Assembly (NCBI RefSeq): GCF_024586455.1
Contig: NC_065921.1
Coordinates: 47,018,574 to 47,082,573 of the forward strand
DNA: 64,000 bases
From: Bactrocera neohumeralis
Taxonomy: Eukaryota; Arthropoda; Insecta; Diptera; Tephritidae
Direction of reading: 5' to 3'
Both the position numbers and the translations under genes were made by a program. Below are positions 46,911 through 57,957 of this stretch, one piece after another (position 1 is the stretch's first letter; each line of letters starts with the position of its first letter). The notes beneath the pieces were generated by a model, which saw only the letters and a list, made by a program, of their open reading frames with translations, was not told the DNA's origin and searched no databases.

Positions 46911-47580
46911 ATGAATCCACCATCCTCTACACCGCAAGATGAAGCAACTACATCAACAACTATCGAAAACCCAACGAGTCATATACCCAAGCATGATATT
47001 ACTGTTTATGGTGTGTCTACTGATTTGACTGATCTTAATTTACCAACCCATCTGGATATCTTGAGATATTATTTTTACTTAAGCGAACGTGCTAAAACAG
47101 AACAAAAAAAGTTTTCTCATAAATCATTCACTATTCAAGTACAAGATAAGTTGGTTGGAATTTGGGAAAAACTTGGTATGGAAATAATGCTGAAAAAAAG
47201 TGTATGTAATAAATTGAATAAATTGCTTGACAAGTATCAAGAGCAAATCAAGAGAAGAAACAACACCCAACAATTTACAGAGTATGTAAAATCTCTGGAA
47301 ACAATTTTTTACATTGAAACATGTAAATGCGATTTGAAGGCAGCTGCATGTGCATGCGACTGGGTTCCCGAACGCCTCAAAGGGTTCATGCACGATCAAC
47401 ATAATCAGAGAAGACTACCAATGAATGCATTTATGATGGAAACTGAAGAGCAAAGAGCAACGTCTATGTCATCAATGCCAACATACCAAGATCCCGATGA
47501 TTCAACATAAGTACCGCCACCGGTTCATGAAGATATGGATAGAAGAACAAGTTCGCAATACACAGAGAGATACGATTGTT
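46911..47580 (+). pseudogene. Nest 2 transposon protein, N-terminal part
   Basis: A 199-codon frame from ATG 46911, then a TAA (47508-47510), then the same frame continues to 47580 where the dispersed repeat enters. It is Thr/Ser/Pro-rich at the start, followed by a helical basic segment (KLNKLLDKYQEQIKRR). A Cys-rich CKCDLKAAACACDWVP could bind zinc. This matches my recollection of the N-terminus of a multicopy arthropod protein family of unknown function. Codon phase continues at 59821 once the insert is removed. Confidence 0.6.
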
Positions 47581-48552
47581 ATACTCTCGCAACAAAGTTG
47601 CTAAGGAGAGTATTATAGTTTTGTTCACATAACGGTTGTTTGTAAGTCCTAAAACTAAAAGAGTCAGATATAGGATTATATATACCAAAGTGATCAGGGT
47701 GACGAGTAGAGTTTAAATCCGGATGTCTGTCTGTCCGTCCGTCCGTCCGTCCGTGCAAGTTGTAACATAAGTAAAAATTGAGGTATCATGATGAAACTTG
47801 GTACACGTATTTCTTGGCTCCATAAGAAGGTTAAGTTCGAAGATGGGCAAAATCGGCCAACTGCCACGCCCACAAAATGGCGAAAACCGAAAACCTATAA
47901 AGTGTCATAACTAAGCCATAAATTAAGATATTAAAGTGAAATTTGGCACAAAGGATGACATTAGAGAGGGGCATATTTGGACGAAATTTTTTTTTTAAAG
48001 TGGGCGTGGCCCCGCCCCCTACTAAGTTTTTTGTACATATCTCGGAAACTACTATAGCTATGTCAACCAAACTCTGTAGAGTCATTTCCTTTAAACATTG
48101 CCACAGACAGTTCAAAATGGAAGAAATAATAAATAAATAATAATAACCACGCCCACCTCCCATATAAAGGTTATAATGAAAATCACTAAAAGTGCGTTAA
48201 CCGACTAACAAAACACGTCAGGAACACTAAATTTTACTGAAGAAATGGCAGAAGGAAGCTGCACCCAGGCTTTTTTAAAAATTGAAAATGGGCGTGGCCT
48301 CGCCCACTTATGGACCAAAAACCATATCTCAGAAACTACTAGGCCCATTTCAGTAAAATTCGGTGTATAATATTTTCTTACCACCCTGATGACATATACG
48401 AAATTTGGGTGAAATCGGTTCACAACCACGCCTTCTTCCAATATAACGCTATTTTGAATTCCATCTGATGCCTTCTCTGTATAATATATACATTAGGAAC
48501 CAACGACGATAGCGGAATAAAACTTTACACAAATACGGTATTTGAAAAATAT

Positions 48553-48828
48553 AGTCATATACCAATACTCCCACTACCAACAACATACACTTCCTTCTTC
48601 ATTCTTTCTTTACCTGTCTTACTTATCCTCTCATATCTCTTTTTCTCATTTCATAGTTTCCATACTTGCTAATTGATCTTTCCTTAAACTAAATTCTCTC
48701 TTTCTCTTAAATAATAACAACAACAATAAACATTTGCACTCATTAGTTTTAAGCTCACATACATTATGTTAACTTCCTAGCTGTAAGGATTGGTAATTGT
48801 AATTAATTAATAAAGTTACATTCGAAAA
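48553..48828 (+). repeat. 5' LTR of gypsy A (last 16 bp missing)
   Basis: Matches 59434-59709. The final 16 bp of the 3' LTR (GAACGGACTTGTTATT) have no counterpart here, so the LTR/primer-site junction is deleted or replaced. Confidence 0.85.
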
Positions 48829-49548
48829 TAAAAAGTTAAATTTTTATTTTTATGTAAAGTAGTTAAATACTTAAAAAAAAAAGAAAAAAAACGAGATTTT
48901 CAGTGCGAAAAGTGCTATGAATAATAAAAAAATACACACATAAAATTTAAAAATAAAAACATGTGAAGACTTTTAAAGAACACCTCAATTTATACAAATT
49001 ATAAACATTTCTGAATACTCAAAGTGCGTAAAAGCAACAAAAATAGAGATATTCAACGAAATTAAATAAAGAGTGAAGTTAATTTATTGTATTACAAAAA
49101 AATAAGTAAAAAGATAATTATAAAAGTTAAGGTCACCTTCAAATTGTATAAAGGTCACCTCAAGGACAAGTGAAAGAAGTTATGCGATAGCGGTTCCAAT
49201 AAGACAAAAATTAAAAACATTTACATCAAGGATACTTGAAAGAAGTGAAGTGAAGCGAAAGCGGTTCTAATAAGAAAAATTTTACAACAACATTTTCTCT
49301 TTGGGGAATAGCTAGAAGGTCACCTTGAAGAAGGAAAAAAGCCGTTTTGGACAGACCAGAACATTCGACTACAAAAAACATCATTACTACAGGTATTTAT
49401 AAAAACAACATTTCAACAACAAAATTGCATATCCAACTGCAACAACTACACGCCAACAAGAAGAAGGAAAAGCAGCTGTAATATAAATACTGCAACAACA
49501 CTGCACCGGAGTACTTTTGATAACACTGTACAAAAACTCACAGTCAAA
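48829..49548 (+). promoter_or_regulatory. 5' leader of gypsy A with repeated AAGGTCACC boxes
   Basis: A 720-bp A-rich leader. AAGGTCACC occurs at 49129, 49151 and 49316. Two related segments (about 49160-49215 and 49227-49280) share GTGAAAGAAGT / TTGAAAGAAGT and AGCGGTTC(C/T)AATAAGA. Such leader repeats in gypsy-like elements can bind host factors; no factor can be assigned here. Confidence 0.45.
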
Positions 49549-50376
49549 ATGGACAACTTAGATATTAATACTAAATTTAAACTTATTTCTACAAATCTTT
49601 CTAGCATACTACCATATGATGGCAATGAAAATTCTTTGTTAGGATTTATAGAACGAATTGATTCTATGATCCCTATTTTAGAGTCCTTCCCAGTAGATTT
49701 TAAAATTTTACTAATGGGAAATATAAAAGATAAAATCGTTGGCAATGCAAGACAATAATTAGTAATCAATGGTAATGTTGATACTTGGCCTTTGATTAAA
49801 AAAGTATTAATTGATAACCACGGAGAAAAAAATTCGGTTGATGAATTAATCGATAAAATAAGGTCTTGTCGTTGCGATTCAACAATAGAAAATTTTTATA
49901 ATAAACTTAATATTTTACTATGTCGTTTAAATAATGCATTAAATTTTAGTGAAAATAAGATAAATGGAATTAATTGTGAAAGTAATGGTAGAATAGCTCT
50001 CAATTCTTTCAAATACGGTTTACCAGAGCCAGTTAAAAGTATAATAGTTAGTCGAAATCCTAAGGATTTAAAAGATGCGTATGATATTATAAAATCAAAT
50101 GGGTATTTAAAATATAATAATCGATTAAATTTTTGTACTAATTCTAATAAATATGAACAAAAAAATAGCAAAATAAATAGATATTCGAAAGCAGATCAGT
50201 TTTACGACCATAGTAATAGTACTGGACAAAATTACAAATACAAAAACTGTGGTGAATCATACAACAATAACGTTAGCAGGGGACATTACTACAACAATAA
50301 CACCAATAATGAACGACTTCAACAGCAGTATGGACAGCAGAATGATAATAACTTATACCCAAACCCTTCGGTATAG
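49549..50376 (+). pseudogene. Gypsy A gag
   Basis: A frame from ATG 49549 with an in-frame TAA at about 49756, continuing in the same frame to 50376. The capsid-like part includes LPYDGNENSLLGFIERID. The tail is rich in Asn, Tyr and Gln (YGQQNDNN). A classical CCHC knuckle is not clear: CGESYNNNVSRGH is only suggestive. Confidence 0.75.
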
Positions 50377-50539
50377 TCGAGGTTTACATCTAATACTCGA
50401 AATATTGGACGAAAATGTTTTTCACAAAATCAATATCAATTTGGTACAAGTAATAATACTTCTCCGAATAATGATATTCCAGGCCAATCATCGGCCGAAC
50501 CAATGGAAATTGGAAATTTTCAATTAGTAGCCGAAGAAA

Positions 50540-52485
50540 ACGACCCTATATAATTGTAAACACGCATATAAGAAAATTAAGATTCATTGTAGATACAGGA
50601 GCGGAATTTAGTGTAATAAATCCGAAGTTATGTAGACCCCAATATGCAGTAAAACCAACAATAAGGTCATTAAAAGTTTTGGGAAGATGTATTTTAACAA
50701 AAAATCATGTACCACTTTTTAAAGAATTCAATAAAACTAACTATTTTGTGAATTTTATAGAATACCTCTTTCACAATTATTTTGACGGCATTGTAGGGAA
50801 TAATATTTTATTTGATTTAAATACAATAATTGATTACAAAAATAGGAAAATAACAACAGACGGTGCAACAATGCCTATATACTTCAGTGTAGAAGAAGGA
50901 AATTCTCTAGAAGACTATATAAGAAATCAAAGCTTACAGGTACTTAGTTGCGAAGAGGAAATAGAAGCAAACTCAGTAGTAAAGTTTGCCAAACATTTAA
51001 ACCTAAAAGATGAGGAAATTTTAAGGACGGTTTTAAATAACTATCAGGACATTTTCTACAAAGAAGGAGAAAATTTGCCTTTTACCACGGAAATTAAACA
51101 TAGAATAATAACGAAAAGCGATACTCCAATTTACAGTCGACTTTATAGATATCCAGTGGTACATCGCGCAGAGGTAGATAGGCAGATAAAAGATATGTTA
51201 GCGCAAGAAATAATCGTTCCGAGTAATAGTCCCTACAATTCGCCATTATGGGTTGTACCCAAAAGGCTGATAAAAACGGAAAACCACAATGGCGTGTAGT
51301 TATTGATTATCGAAAACTTAATGAGCAAACAATAGATGATAAGTTCCCAATTCCAAATATGCAGGACATATTTGACAAATTGGGAAAATGTTGTTATTTT
51401 AGCACCATCGATCTGGCGAAGGGATTTCACCAGATTGAGGTACACCCTAATGATAGAGCCAAAACAGCTTTTTCAACGGCAGATGGTCATTATGAATTCA
51501 CAAGAATGCCGTTTGGTCTCAAAACAGCACCTGCAACATTTCAGAGGCTCATTAACTATGTTTTAAGAGAACATATAAACAAGATTTGTGTCGTATATTT
51601 AGATGACATTTTAATATTTTCTACAAGCTTTGAAGAACATATTCTTTCCATTAAAAAGGTTTTCAATACCTTACGTGCTTCTAATTTAAAAATTCAATTT
51701 AACAAATGCCAATTCGCTAAATTATCAACAAAATTTTTGGGACATGTCGTGTCCAGAGAAGGTATAAAGCCGGATCCCTCAAAGATAAAATCTATCGAAA
51801 ATATGAAACCGCCAACTAGTATTAAAGAAATAAAACAATTCCAAGGCATGACAGGATATTACCGTAAATTTATACGGTGGTGAGATTCTTAAAGAAAAAT
51901 GCTGTTTTAGATTTTCAAAATATTGATTTTTTAAACTCTTTTAATAACTTGAAAAAACTTATAACCAGTGAACCTGTCTTACAACCGCCAGATTTTAATA
52001 AGAAATTCATACTCACCACCGATGCTTCGCAATTCGCTGTTGGCTCTGTTTTGAGTCAAAATAGTCACCCAATATGCTACGCTTCTCGTACCTTGTCGGA
52101 TCATGAAATTCGTTACTCTACTATTGAGAAAGAAGCCTTAGCCATGGTATGGTCTGTGAAACATTTCCGAACTTATTTATATGGTCGAAAGTTCATAATA
52201 CAAACTGACCATAAGCCTTTAACTTGGTTGCAAACTGACCATAAGCCTTTAACTTACCTTATTTTGATGTTACTTTAAGCATAATATTAAAGAACCTAAT
52301 ATGAAGCTACAAAGGTGGAAAATTCTACTAAATGAATATGATTTTGAAATTACGTATATTAAAGGAAAGGATAATACTGTTTGCTGATACTTTAAGCAAA
52401 GATGCTGTTGGACGCAACGTTACGGTGAATGGCGATCGCTATCGTTCGATGCTAAAAATGGAAGAACTGAACTTGTACACAGCTC
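50540..52485 (+). pseudogene. Gypsy A protease, reverse transcriptase and RNase H
   Basis: The protease active site FIVDTGAEFSVINP lies near 50590. RT spans 51100-51880 with VVIDYRKLNEQT, IDLAKGFHQIEVHP, MPFGLKTAP and catalytic YLDD. One base is missing in an A run near 51262, and sequence is lost after KFIR (51875). RNase H follows with TTDASQFAVGSVLS and EKEALAMVW. It then has a 30-bp tandem duplication (QTDHKPLT written twice, 52200-52255) and two further frame breaks. It ends at the mariner scrap near 52401. Confidence 0.85.
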
Positions 52486-52487
52486 GC
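52401..52487 (+). mobile_element. 87-bp mariner scrap at the left edge of gypsy B
   Basis: Encodes GRNVTVNGDRYRSML and MEELNL, pieces of the same mariner-like transposase family as 42031-42996. It then jumps to an ACACAGCTCGC piece from further along. Two internal deletions are evident. It sits exactly between the gypsy A RNase H and the gypsy B LTR. Confidence 0.7.
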
Positions 52488-52828
52488 AATGTAAATATGA
52501 TTACTGTATTATGTTGTATCGTTACCTTATTTTGATGTTACTTGAATAAGCAATCCTGTTGTATTTTTGAATTTGTATTATGCTTTATTTTAATATTACT
52601 CGAATAAGCAACCCTGATGTAATTTTGAATTTGTATCATAACTTATTTTAATGTTATCCGAATAAGCAACCCTGATGTAATTTCGAATTTGTATCATAAC
52701 TTATTTTAATGTTATCCGAATAAGCAACCCTGATTTAATTTTTAAAAACTTGTAACTGGCGACATGAAAGGAGAAAAATAAAGCAGTTCAGTTCGGACGC
52801 AACCACGAAACGAATCGGTCTTCCTACA
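52486..52828 (+). repeat. 5' LTR of gypsy B with four 58-bp units
   Basis: Same as 57669-57957 but one 58-bp unit longer. Units share AATAAGCAACCCTGATGTAAT. Confidence 0.9.
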
Positions 52829-52894
52829 AAAACTCAGAAGTGGGATTCGGGCACAGTAACTAAGTACAGTTTTATCAAAATTTTTTTTAAAAAA

Positions 52895-55173
52895 ATGGAG
52901 TGCGTCGATACAAACGTATATACGGCAGCCCAGTTGCGTGAGTGGTTGAAGCGGTTGGGGCTCCCGACTCATGGCAACAAAAGTGCCCTGGCAATAAGGT
53001 TGGGCGATGTGCCTGCAGTTGAGCGTGGCGATTGTCCTAGTTTCGCCGGCGACGAGGTTGAATCGGTGGGCATTGATGAGTCACCTTTGGAGGAGGCAGC
53101 GGAACGTGATTTAAAGACGCGGAATGAGCTCCTGACCAAAGAAGTCGAGCAGTTAAAGCGAATGGTCGTGCAACTTAGATCAAGCAATGCAGTAGGCGGC
53201 GCCACTGATGTGGCAGAAAAAGACGATTCATCAAACAAACAAATAATAGTGGCGGCGCTTCGAACGACAGCGGCGCATTGAACAACGACAGCGGCGCATT
53301 GAACAACGACAGCGGCGGATTGAACAACGGCAGCGGCGCTTTGAACGACGGCAGCGCTTTCAACGACAACAGTACTTTAAACGACAATGACGCTTTGAAC
53401 AGCAACGGCGCTGTAGGTACAGTAACAAACGAACGTAATAAAGATAGCGCTGCGGTAAGGAGTGTCGGTGCTGTGCCTTTGGAGATGTTAAAAGATCTGT
53501 TACCAGAATACGAAGGTGGGCCGAATTTTAACGTTTGGATTCAACAATTAAGAAGTGCTGGGAAAGTTTTTAATCTCGATCATGGCGCGCTGCGCGCTAT
53601 AATGATAAGCAAACTAAAAGGTAGTGCAAGAGTGTGGCTGCATGCGAGGCCTCTGTTTATCACAGAAAATATAGACAGCCTTGTTGCAGAAATGCAAGCG
53701 GTGTTTGCACCAACACACAACAAGTTGTTGCTGCGAAAACAGTTTGAAGCGCGCAGGTGGTCGGTTGGTGAAGGCTTCCAAAAGTACTACAATGAAAAGG
53801 TTTCACTGTCAGGTCCGTTGAATATGGATGAATGCGAGTTGATTGACCATATTATCGAGGGTATGCCGGACGAGCAGTTACGGACTCAGGCATATATCCA
53901 ATGCTACACTACAAAAGTGCAGCTTCTGCAGGCGTTCGGGAGAGTTGAATTGAAACGTGACTCGATGCAGATGCCTCGCACTAGTGTCAGATGTTTCAAC
54001 TGCAACTTATTTGGACACATGGCCGTGGCATGTCGGAAACCGAAGCGAGAGGTTGGAGCGTGTTATGGGTGTGGCAGCATGGAGCATAAAGTCGCTACGT
54101 GTCCAACGAGGATTCAAAACAACCGTGCAGATGAGAGCCCATACGTAAGATATTTAAAGTTTATTGTGAGTAATAATACTGAATGTATGTTATCTTTAGA
54201 ATGCCTCATAGACTCAGGGAGTCCAATAAATTTTGCAAAACGATCATCCTTACCAGATAATATTGAATTTAATGATAATTTCTCAGTTTGTATTCCATAT
54301 TTTGGGTTAAATAAAAGTAAATTAGATGTGTTTGGTGAATTTTATTGTAATGTTTGTTTTGAAAATAAATTTGTCAATATAAATTTGATCGTAGTGGCCG
54401 ATGAGACTATGGGGTATGACGTAGTTTTGGGTAGAGACTTTTTCAAAGCAAGTAATTTAATTTTGATATGCAAGGATGAGATCAAAGAGAATACATTAAT
54501 TAAGTTGAAAAAGAGTGTTGATGATAACAGTGTTGAATATGAAAGTGTAAACGATGAAGGTAAACATAAAGTGGGAGGGTTCAAAAAAGATTGTAATAAA
54601 AATTGTAAAGTAGAAAAGTGTATAGTTACGTTAAATGAAACAAATGATAGAAAAACAAAAGTGGGTGATATAAATAAAACTGAGTGTATTGTTGACGAAA
54701 CAAATGATAGGAAAATGATAGTTGATGCAAATAAAAATAAAACGTTAACTGATGTGAATAAAAGAAAAGAGATAATTGATCGGAAAAATAATTTGAGTGA
54801 TAATCGTTGTAAAACAAATATGGTTACAAATTGTATTGTTTATGAAATTAAAAAATTGGGTGATAAGAAATTAGATCAAATTAATGAAATGAAAAGTAAT
54901 AGTGAAAATAATGAAAATTCTAGGAATATAAAATGGTTAATGCTTATTGATTTTGATAAGGGGAAAGAACTAAGTTTGAATGTGGGAAAAAATATATCAC
55001 ATTCAATTTGTACAAAATTAAATAAAATATTTACAAAAATGTATGTACAGGCCGAACGTCCTGATGAACCATTGGTTAAGTGTAACATGAGACTCGTATT
55101 AGAAAACATAAAACCTTTTCATTATTCCCCGCGGCGATTATCGTATGCAGAAAAGGGGAGTTGCAAAAGTTGA
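52895..55173 (+). pseudogene. Gypsy B gag and protease (one frameshift)
   Basis: ATG 52895 opens a SAP-like N-terminus (YTAAQLREWLKRLGLP) followed by a coiled-coil-like KEVEQLKRMVVQLR. A 1-nt shift near 53240 moves the frame to the one running to 55173. That frame carries a repeated NNDSGAL segment (53263-53330), a capsid-like region, and two CCHC knuckles, CFNCNLFGHMAVAC and CYGCGSMEHKVATC (53994-54102). The protease LIDSGSPINF follows (near 54207). A Lys/Asn-rich spacer of about 180 residues then precedes the RT. Codon use in the spacer is markedly AT-rich. Confidence 0.85.
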
Positions 55174-57635
55174 TAGATGAGTATTTAGCAAGGGGATATA
55201 TCAAACCAAGTGAGTCCGAATATGCGTCGCCGATTGTATTAGTAAAAAAAAAAACGGGAGATCTTAGAATGTGTGTAGATTACCGGACGCTGAATAAAGT
55301 AACCGCGAAAGATAATTATCCGATTCCATTAATTGATGACTTGTTAGATCGACTTGCGAAAAAGAAAATATTCACAAAGCTTGATCTTAAGAATGGTTTT
55401 TTTCATGTTTATATGCATCCAGAGTCACAGAGATATATGTCTTTTGTGACTCCGTTGGGCCAGTTTGAATTCGCGAGAATGCCTTTTGGACTTAAAAATG
55501 CACCATCGATGTTTCAAAGGTTTATTCACAAAATATTTGCAGAAATGATAAGAGAAGGAGAAATTATAGTGTATTCAGACGATATCATGATTGCAACAGA
55601 AAACTTAGAGAACCATTTCCAAATTCTAGAAAAAGTATTAAATAAGATAACTCAAAATAAACTTGAACTAAGGTTAGACAAGTGTGAATTTCTACAAACA
55701 AACGTGAATTATTTGGGTTATATTGTTGACGGTGAAGGAATAAGGGCGGGTGACAAAGGACTAGAAGCGATAAAAAATTTTCCGGTGCCAAAAAACGTTC
55801 ATACAGTACAAAGTTTCATAGGTTTATGTTCGTATTTCAGGAGATTTGTGAAAGATTTTTCTGTTCTAGCAAAGCCTCTGTTCGACTTGACAAAAAAGGA
55901 AAAGATATTTTCGTTTGGGGCAAAAGAATTAGAATGCTTTAAGCTTTTGAAATCTAAACTGCTAGGCGCCCCGGTACATGCGCTGTATGACCCGAATGAT
56001 TACACCGAGTTACATTGTGATGCAAGTTCGATAGGATTAGGGGCTATTTTATTGCAAAGGAAAGAAGATGGAAAGATGCACCCAATTTTTTATTTTTCGA
56101 AAAGAACTACAGAAGCAGAGTCACGATATCACAGCTTCGAGTTGGAAGCTTTAGCAATAGTTAGCGCTTTGAAACGATTTCGTGTGCACCTTCAAGGAAA
56201 ACCCTTCAAGATCATAACAGATTGTAATTCACTTGCACTTACATTGAATAAAAAAGAACTTAACCCTAGAATAGCACGATGGGCTTTAGAGTTACGAAAC
56301 TTCAATTATACGCTGGAGCATCGAGCGGGAAAACACATGCAGCATGTTGATGCTCTAAGTCGGTCCAGTAATATTCTAGTAGTAGAAAGAAATAGCTTTG
56401 AGGAAAATTTGATTATATGCCAAGGAAGAGACGAGAATTTAAAAAAGTGGAAAAAGCTATTAGAAGAAAAAGAACATAAATTATTTGAGATGAGAAATGG
56501 GGTTTTGTATGGAAAAAAAATTGATGGCAGAGTTTTATTTTGTGTTCCACAAGATATGGAGGGTAATGTAATTTACAAATATCATGACGAGGTTGGCCAT
56601 GTTGGAATAGATAAAGTAGTAGAATTAATATCGAAAAGCTATTGGTTCCCTAAGTTGAGAGAAAAGGTTGATAGACACATAAAAAATTGCTTGAAATGTA
56701 TTGTATTCTCTTCCAAAAGTGGGGCGCAGGAGGGTTTTTTACACAGCATTCCAAAAGGAAGAATTCCCTTTGAAGTTGTTCACATTGACCACTTCGGTCC
56801 GATTGATAACTCATTAAAAACGAAACACATTTTTGTCGTCATTGATGCATTTACAAAGTTTGTCAGACTTTACCCTACCAAAACAACAAATACTAGAGAA
56901 GCGATTCAAGCGTTGCAAAGTTATTTCCGGATTTATAGTCGTCCTAAATGCATTGTGTCTGATAGAGGAAGTTGTTTTACATCTGGTGAATTTAAAGAAT
57001 TTTTAGAACAAAACTCGGTTCAGCATATTAAGATCGCTACCGGTTCTCCACAGGCAAATGGTCAGGTAGAGCGGGTAAATAGGAGTTTGGGACCAATGAT
57101 ATCAAAAATGTTAAATACAGATAAACGATACAACTTGAATGCGGTAATAGAAAGTATAGAGCATGCTTTTAATAACACGATACATAGGACAACCGGGGAG
57201 CACCCGAGCGTAATGTTGTTCGGTGTAAATCAAAGAGGTGAAATTGTTGATTCGCTAAAAGAAAACTTAAGAGAAGTTGAAAAATCATGTGAAAATCGAA
57301 CTTTGCAGGATATTCGTGAGAAGGCAAGTGTAAAACAAGAACAGTTGCAACAGTATAATACAAACTTTGTTAATAAAAAAAGGCGAGCGCCAAGAAAATA
57401 TGTAAAGGGAATTTATGTGGTTATAAAAAATTTCGATTCTCACATAGGGGTGTCTAAAAAACTGATTCCTAAATTTAAGGGACCGTATTGTATTGAAAAA
57501 GTTTTACGAAACGATCGTTACTTACTTAGAGATGTCGACGGTTTTCAACATTCTCGAGTCCCATACCACGGGGTATGGGCAGTTGGAAATATAAAACCAT
57601 GGTTCAAAGGACGCGAAGTCTACTCAGTCACTTGA
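55161..57635 (+). CDS. Gypsy B reverse transcriptase, RNase H and integrase
   Basis: An 824-residue open frame that copies element RNA into DNA and integrates it. RT shows MCVDYRTLNKVT, TKLDLKNGFFHV, RMPFGLKNAP and catalytic YSDD (near residue 140). RNase H shows HCDASSIGLGAI, SFELEALAIV and ITDCNSLA. Integrase has the zinc-binding HDEVGHVG and CLKC, then core VHIDHFGP, IVSDRGSCF and GQVERVN, so the D-D-E triad is present. A C-terminal KFKGPYCIEKVL segment closes it. The native start lies upstream: it is entered from the gag-protease frame by a minus-1 shift near 55152-55158. No env-like frame follows. Confidence 0.9.
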   Translation: MQKLIDEYLARGYIKPSESEYASPIVLVKKKTGDLRMCVDYRTLNKVTAKDNYPIPLIDDLLDRLAKKKIFTKLDLKNGFFHVYMHPESQRYMSFVTPLGQFEFARMPFGLKNAPSMFQRFIHKIFAEMIREGEIIVYSDDIMIATENLENHFQILEKVLNKITQNKLELRLDKCEFLQTNVNYLGYIVDGEGIRAGDKGLEAIKNFPVPKNVHTVQSFIGLCSYFRRFVKDFSVLAKPLFDLTKKEKIFSFGAKELECFKLLKSKLLGAPVHALYDPNDYTELHCDASSIGLGAILLQRKEDGKMHPIFYFSKRTTEAESRYHSFELEALAIVSALKRFRVHLQGKPFKIITDCNSLALTLNKKELNPRIARWALELRNFNYTLEHRAGKHMQHVDALSRSSNILVVERNSFEENLIICQGRDENLKKWKKLLEEKEHKLFEMRNGVLYGKKIDGRVLFCVPQDMEGNVIYKYHDEVGHVGIDKVVELISKSYWFPKLREKVDRHIKNCLKCIVFSSKSGAQEGFLHSIPKGRIPFEVVHIDHFGPIDNSLKTKHIFVVIDAFTKFVRLYPTKTTNTREAIQALQSYFRIYSRPKCIVSDRGSCFTSGEFKEFLEQNSVQHIKIATGSPQANGQVERVNRSLGPMISKMLNTDKRYNLNAVIESIEHAFNNTIHRTTGEHPSVMLFGVNQRGEIVDSLKENLREVEKSCENRTLQDIREKASVKQEQLQQYNTNFVNKKRRAPRKYVKGIYVVIKNFDSHIGVSKKLIPKFKGPYCIEKVLRNDRYLLRDVDGFQHSRVPYHGVWAVGNIKPWFKGREVYSVT

Positions 57636-57668
57636 GATCAGGTGATCTCATGATCAGGACGGCCGAAT

Positions 57669-57957
57669 TGTAGCAATGTAAATATGATTACTGTATTATG
57701 TTGTATCGTTACCTTATTTTGATGTTACTTGAATAAGCAATCCTGTTGTATTTTTGAATTTGTATTATGCTTTATTTTAATATTACTCGAATAAGCAACC
57801 CTGATGTAATTTTGAATTTGTATCATAACTTATTTTAATGTTATCCGAATAAGCAACCCTGATTTAATTTTCAAAAACTTGTAACTGGCGACATGAAAGG
57901 AGAAAAATAAAGCAGTTCAGTTCGGACGCAACCACGAAACGAATCGGTCTTCCTACA
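57669..57957 (+). repeat. 3' LTR of gypsy B with three 58-bp units
   Basis: 289 bp, TGTAGCAATG to CTTCCTACA. A purine-rich GATCAGGACGGCCGA precedes it. Confidence 0.9.

Larger units (their letters stand above)
52486..57957 (+). mobile_element. Gypsy-type LTR retrotransposon B, near intact
   Basis: 3' LTR 57669-57957 has ends TGTAG/CTACA. The 5' LTR 52486-52828 lacks the first 5 bases. A primer-binding-like site CTCAGAAGTGGGATTCG (52832-52848) resembles the tRNA-Leu complement. Coding order is gag, protease, RT, RNase H, integrase, with only one frameshift in gag and one frame change before RT. The TSD is not recognisable because the left junction is damaged. It is the youngest or best preserved LTR element here, similar in layout to mdg3/blastopia-type elements (tentative). 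Confidence 0.9.

Noticed and set aside
57636..57668. Possible env gene start after gypsy B pol
   Set aside because: The LTR polypurine-like tract and LTR follow within about 35 bp of the pol stop, leaving no room for another gene.
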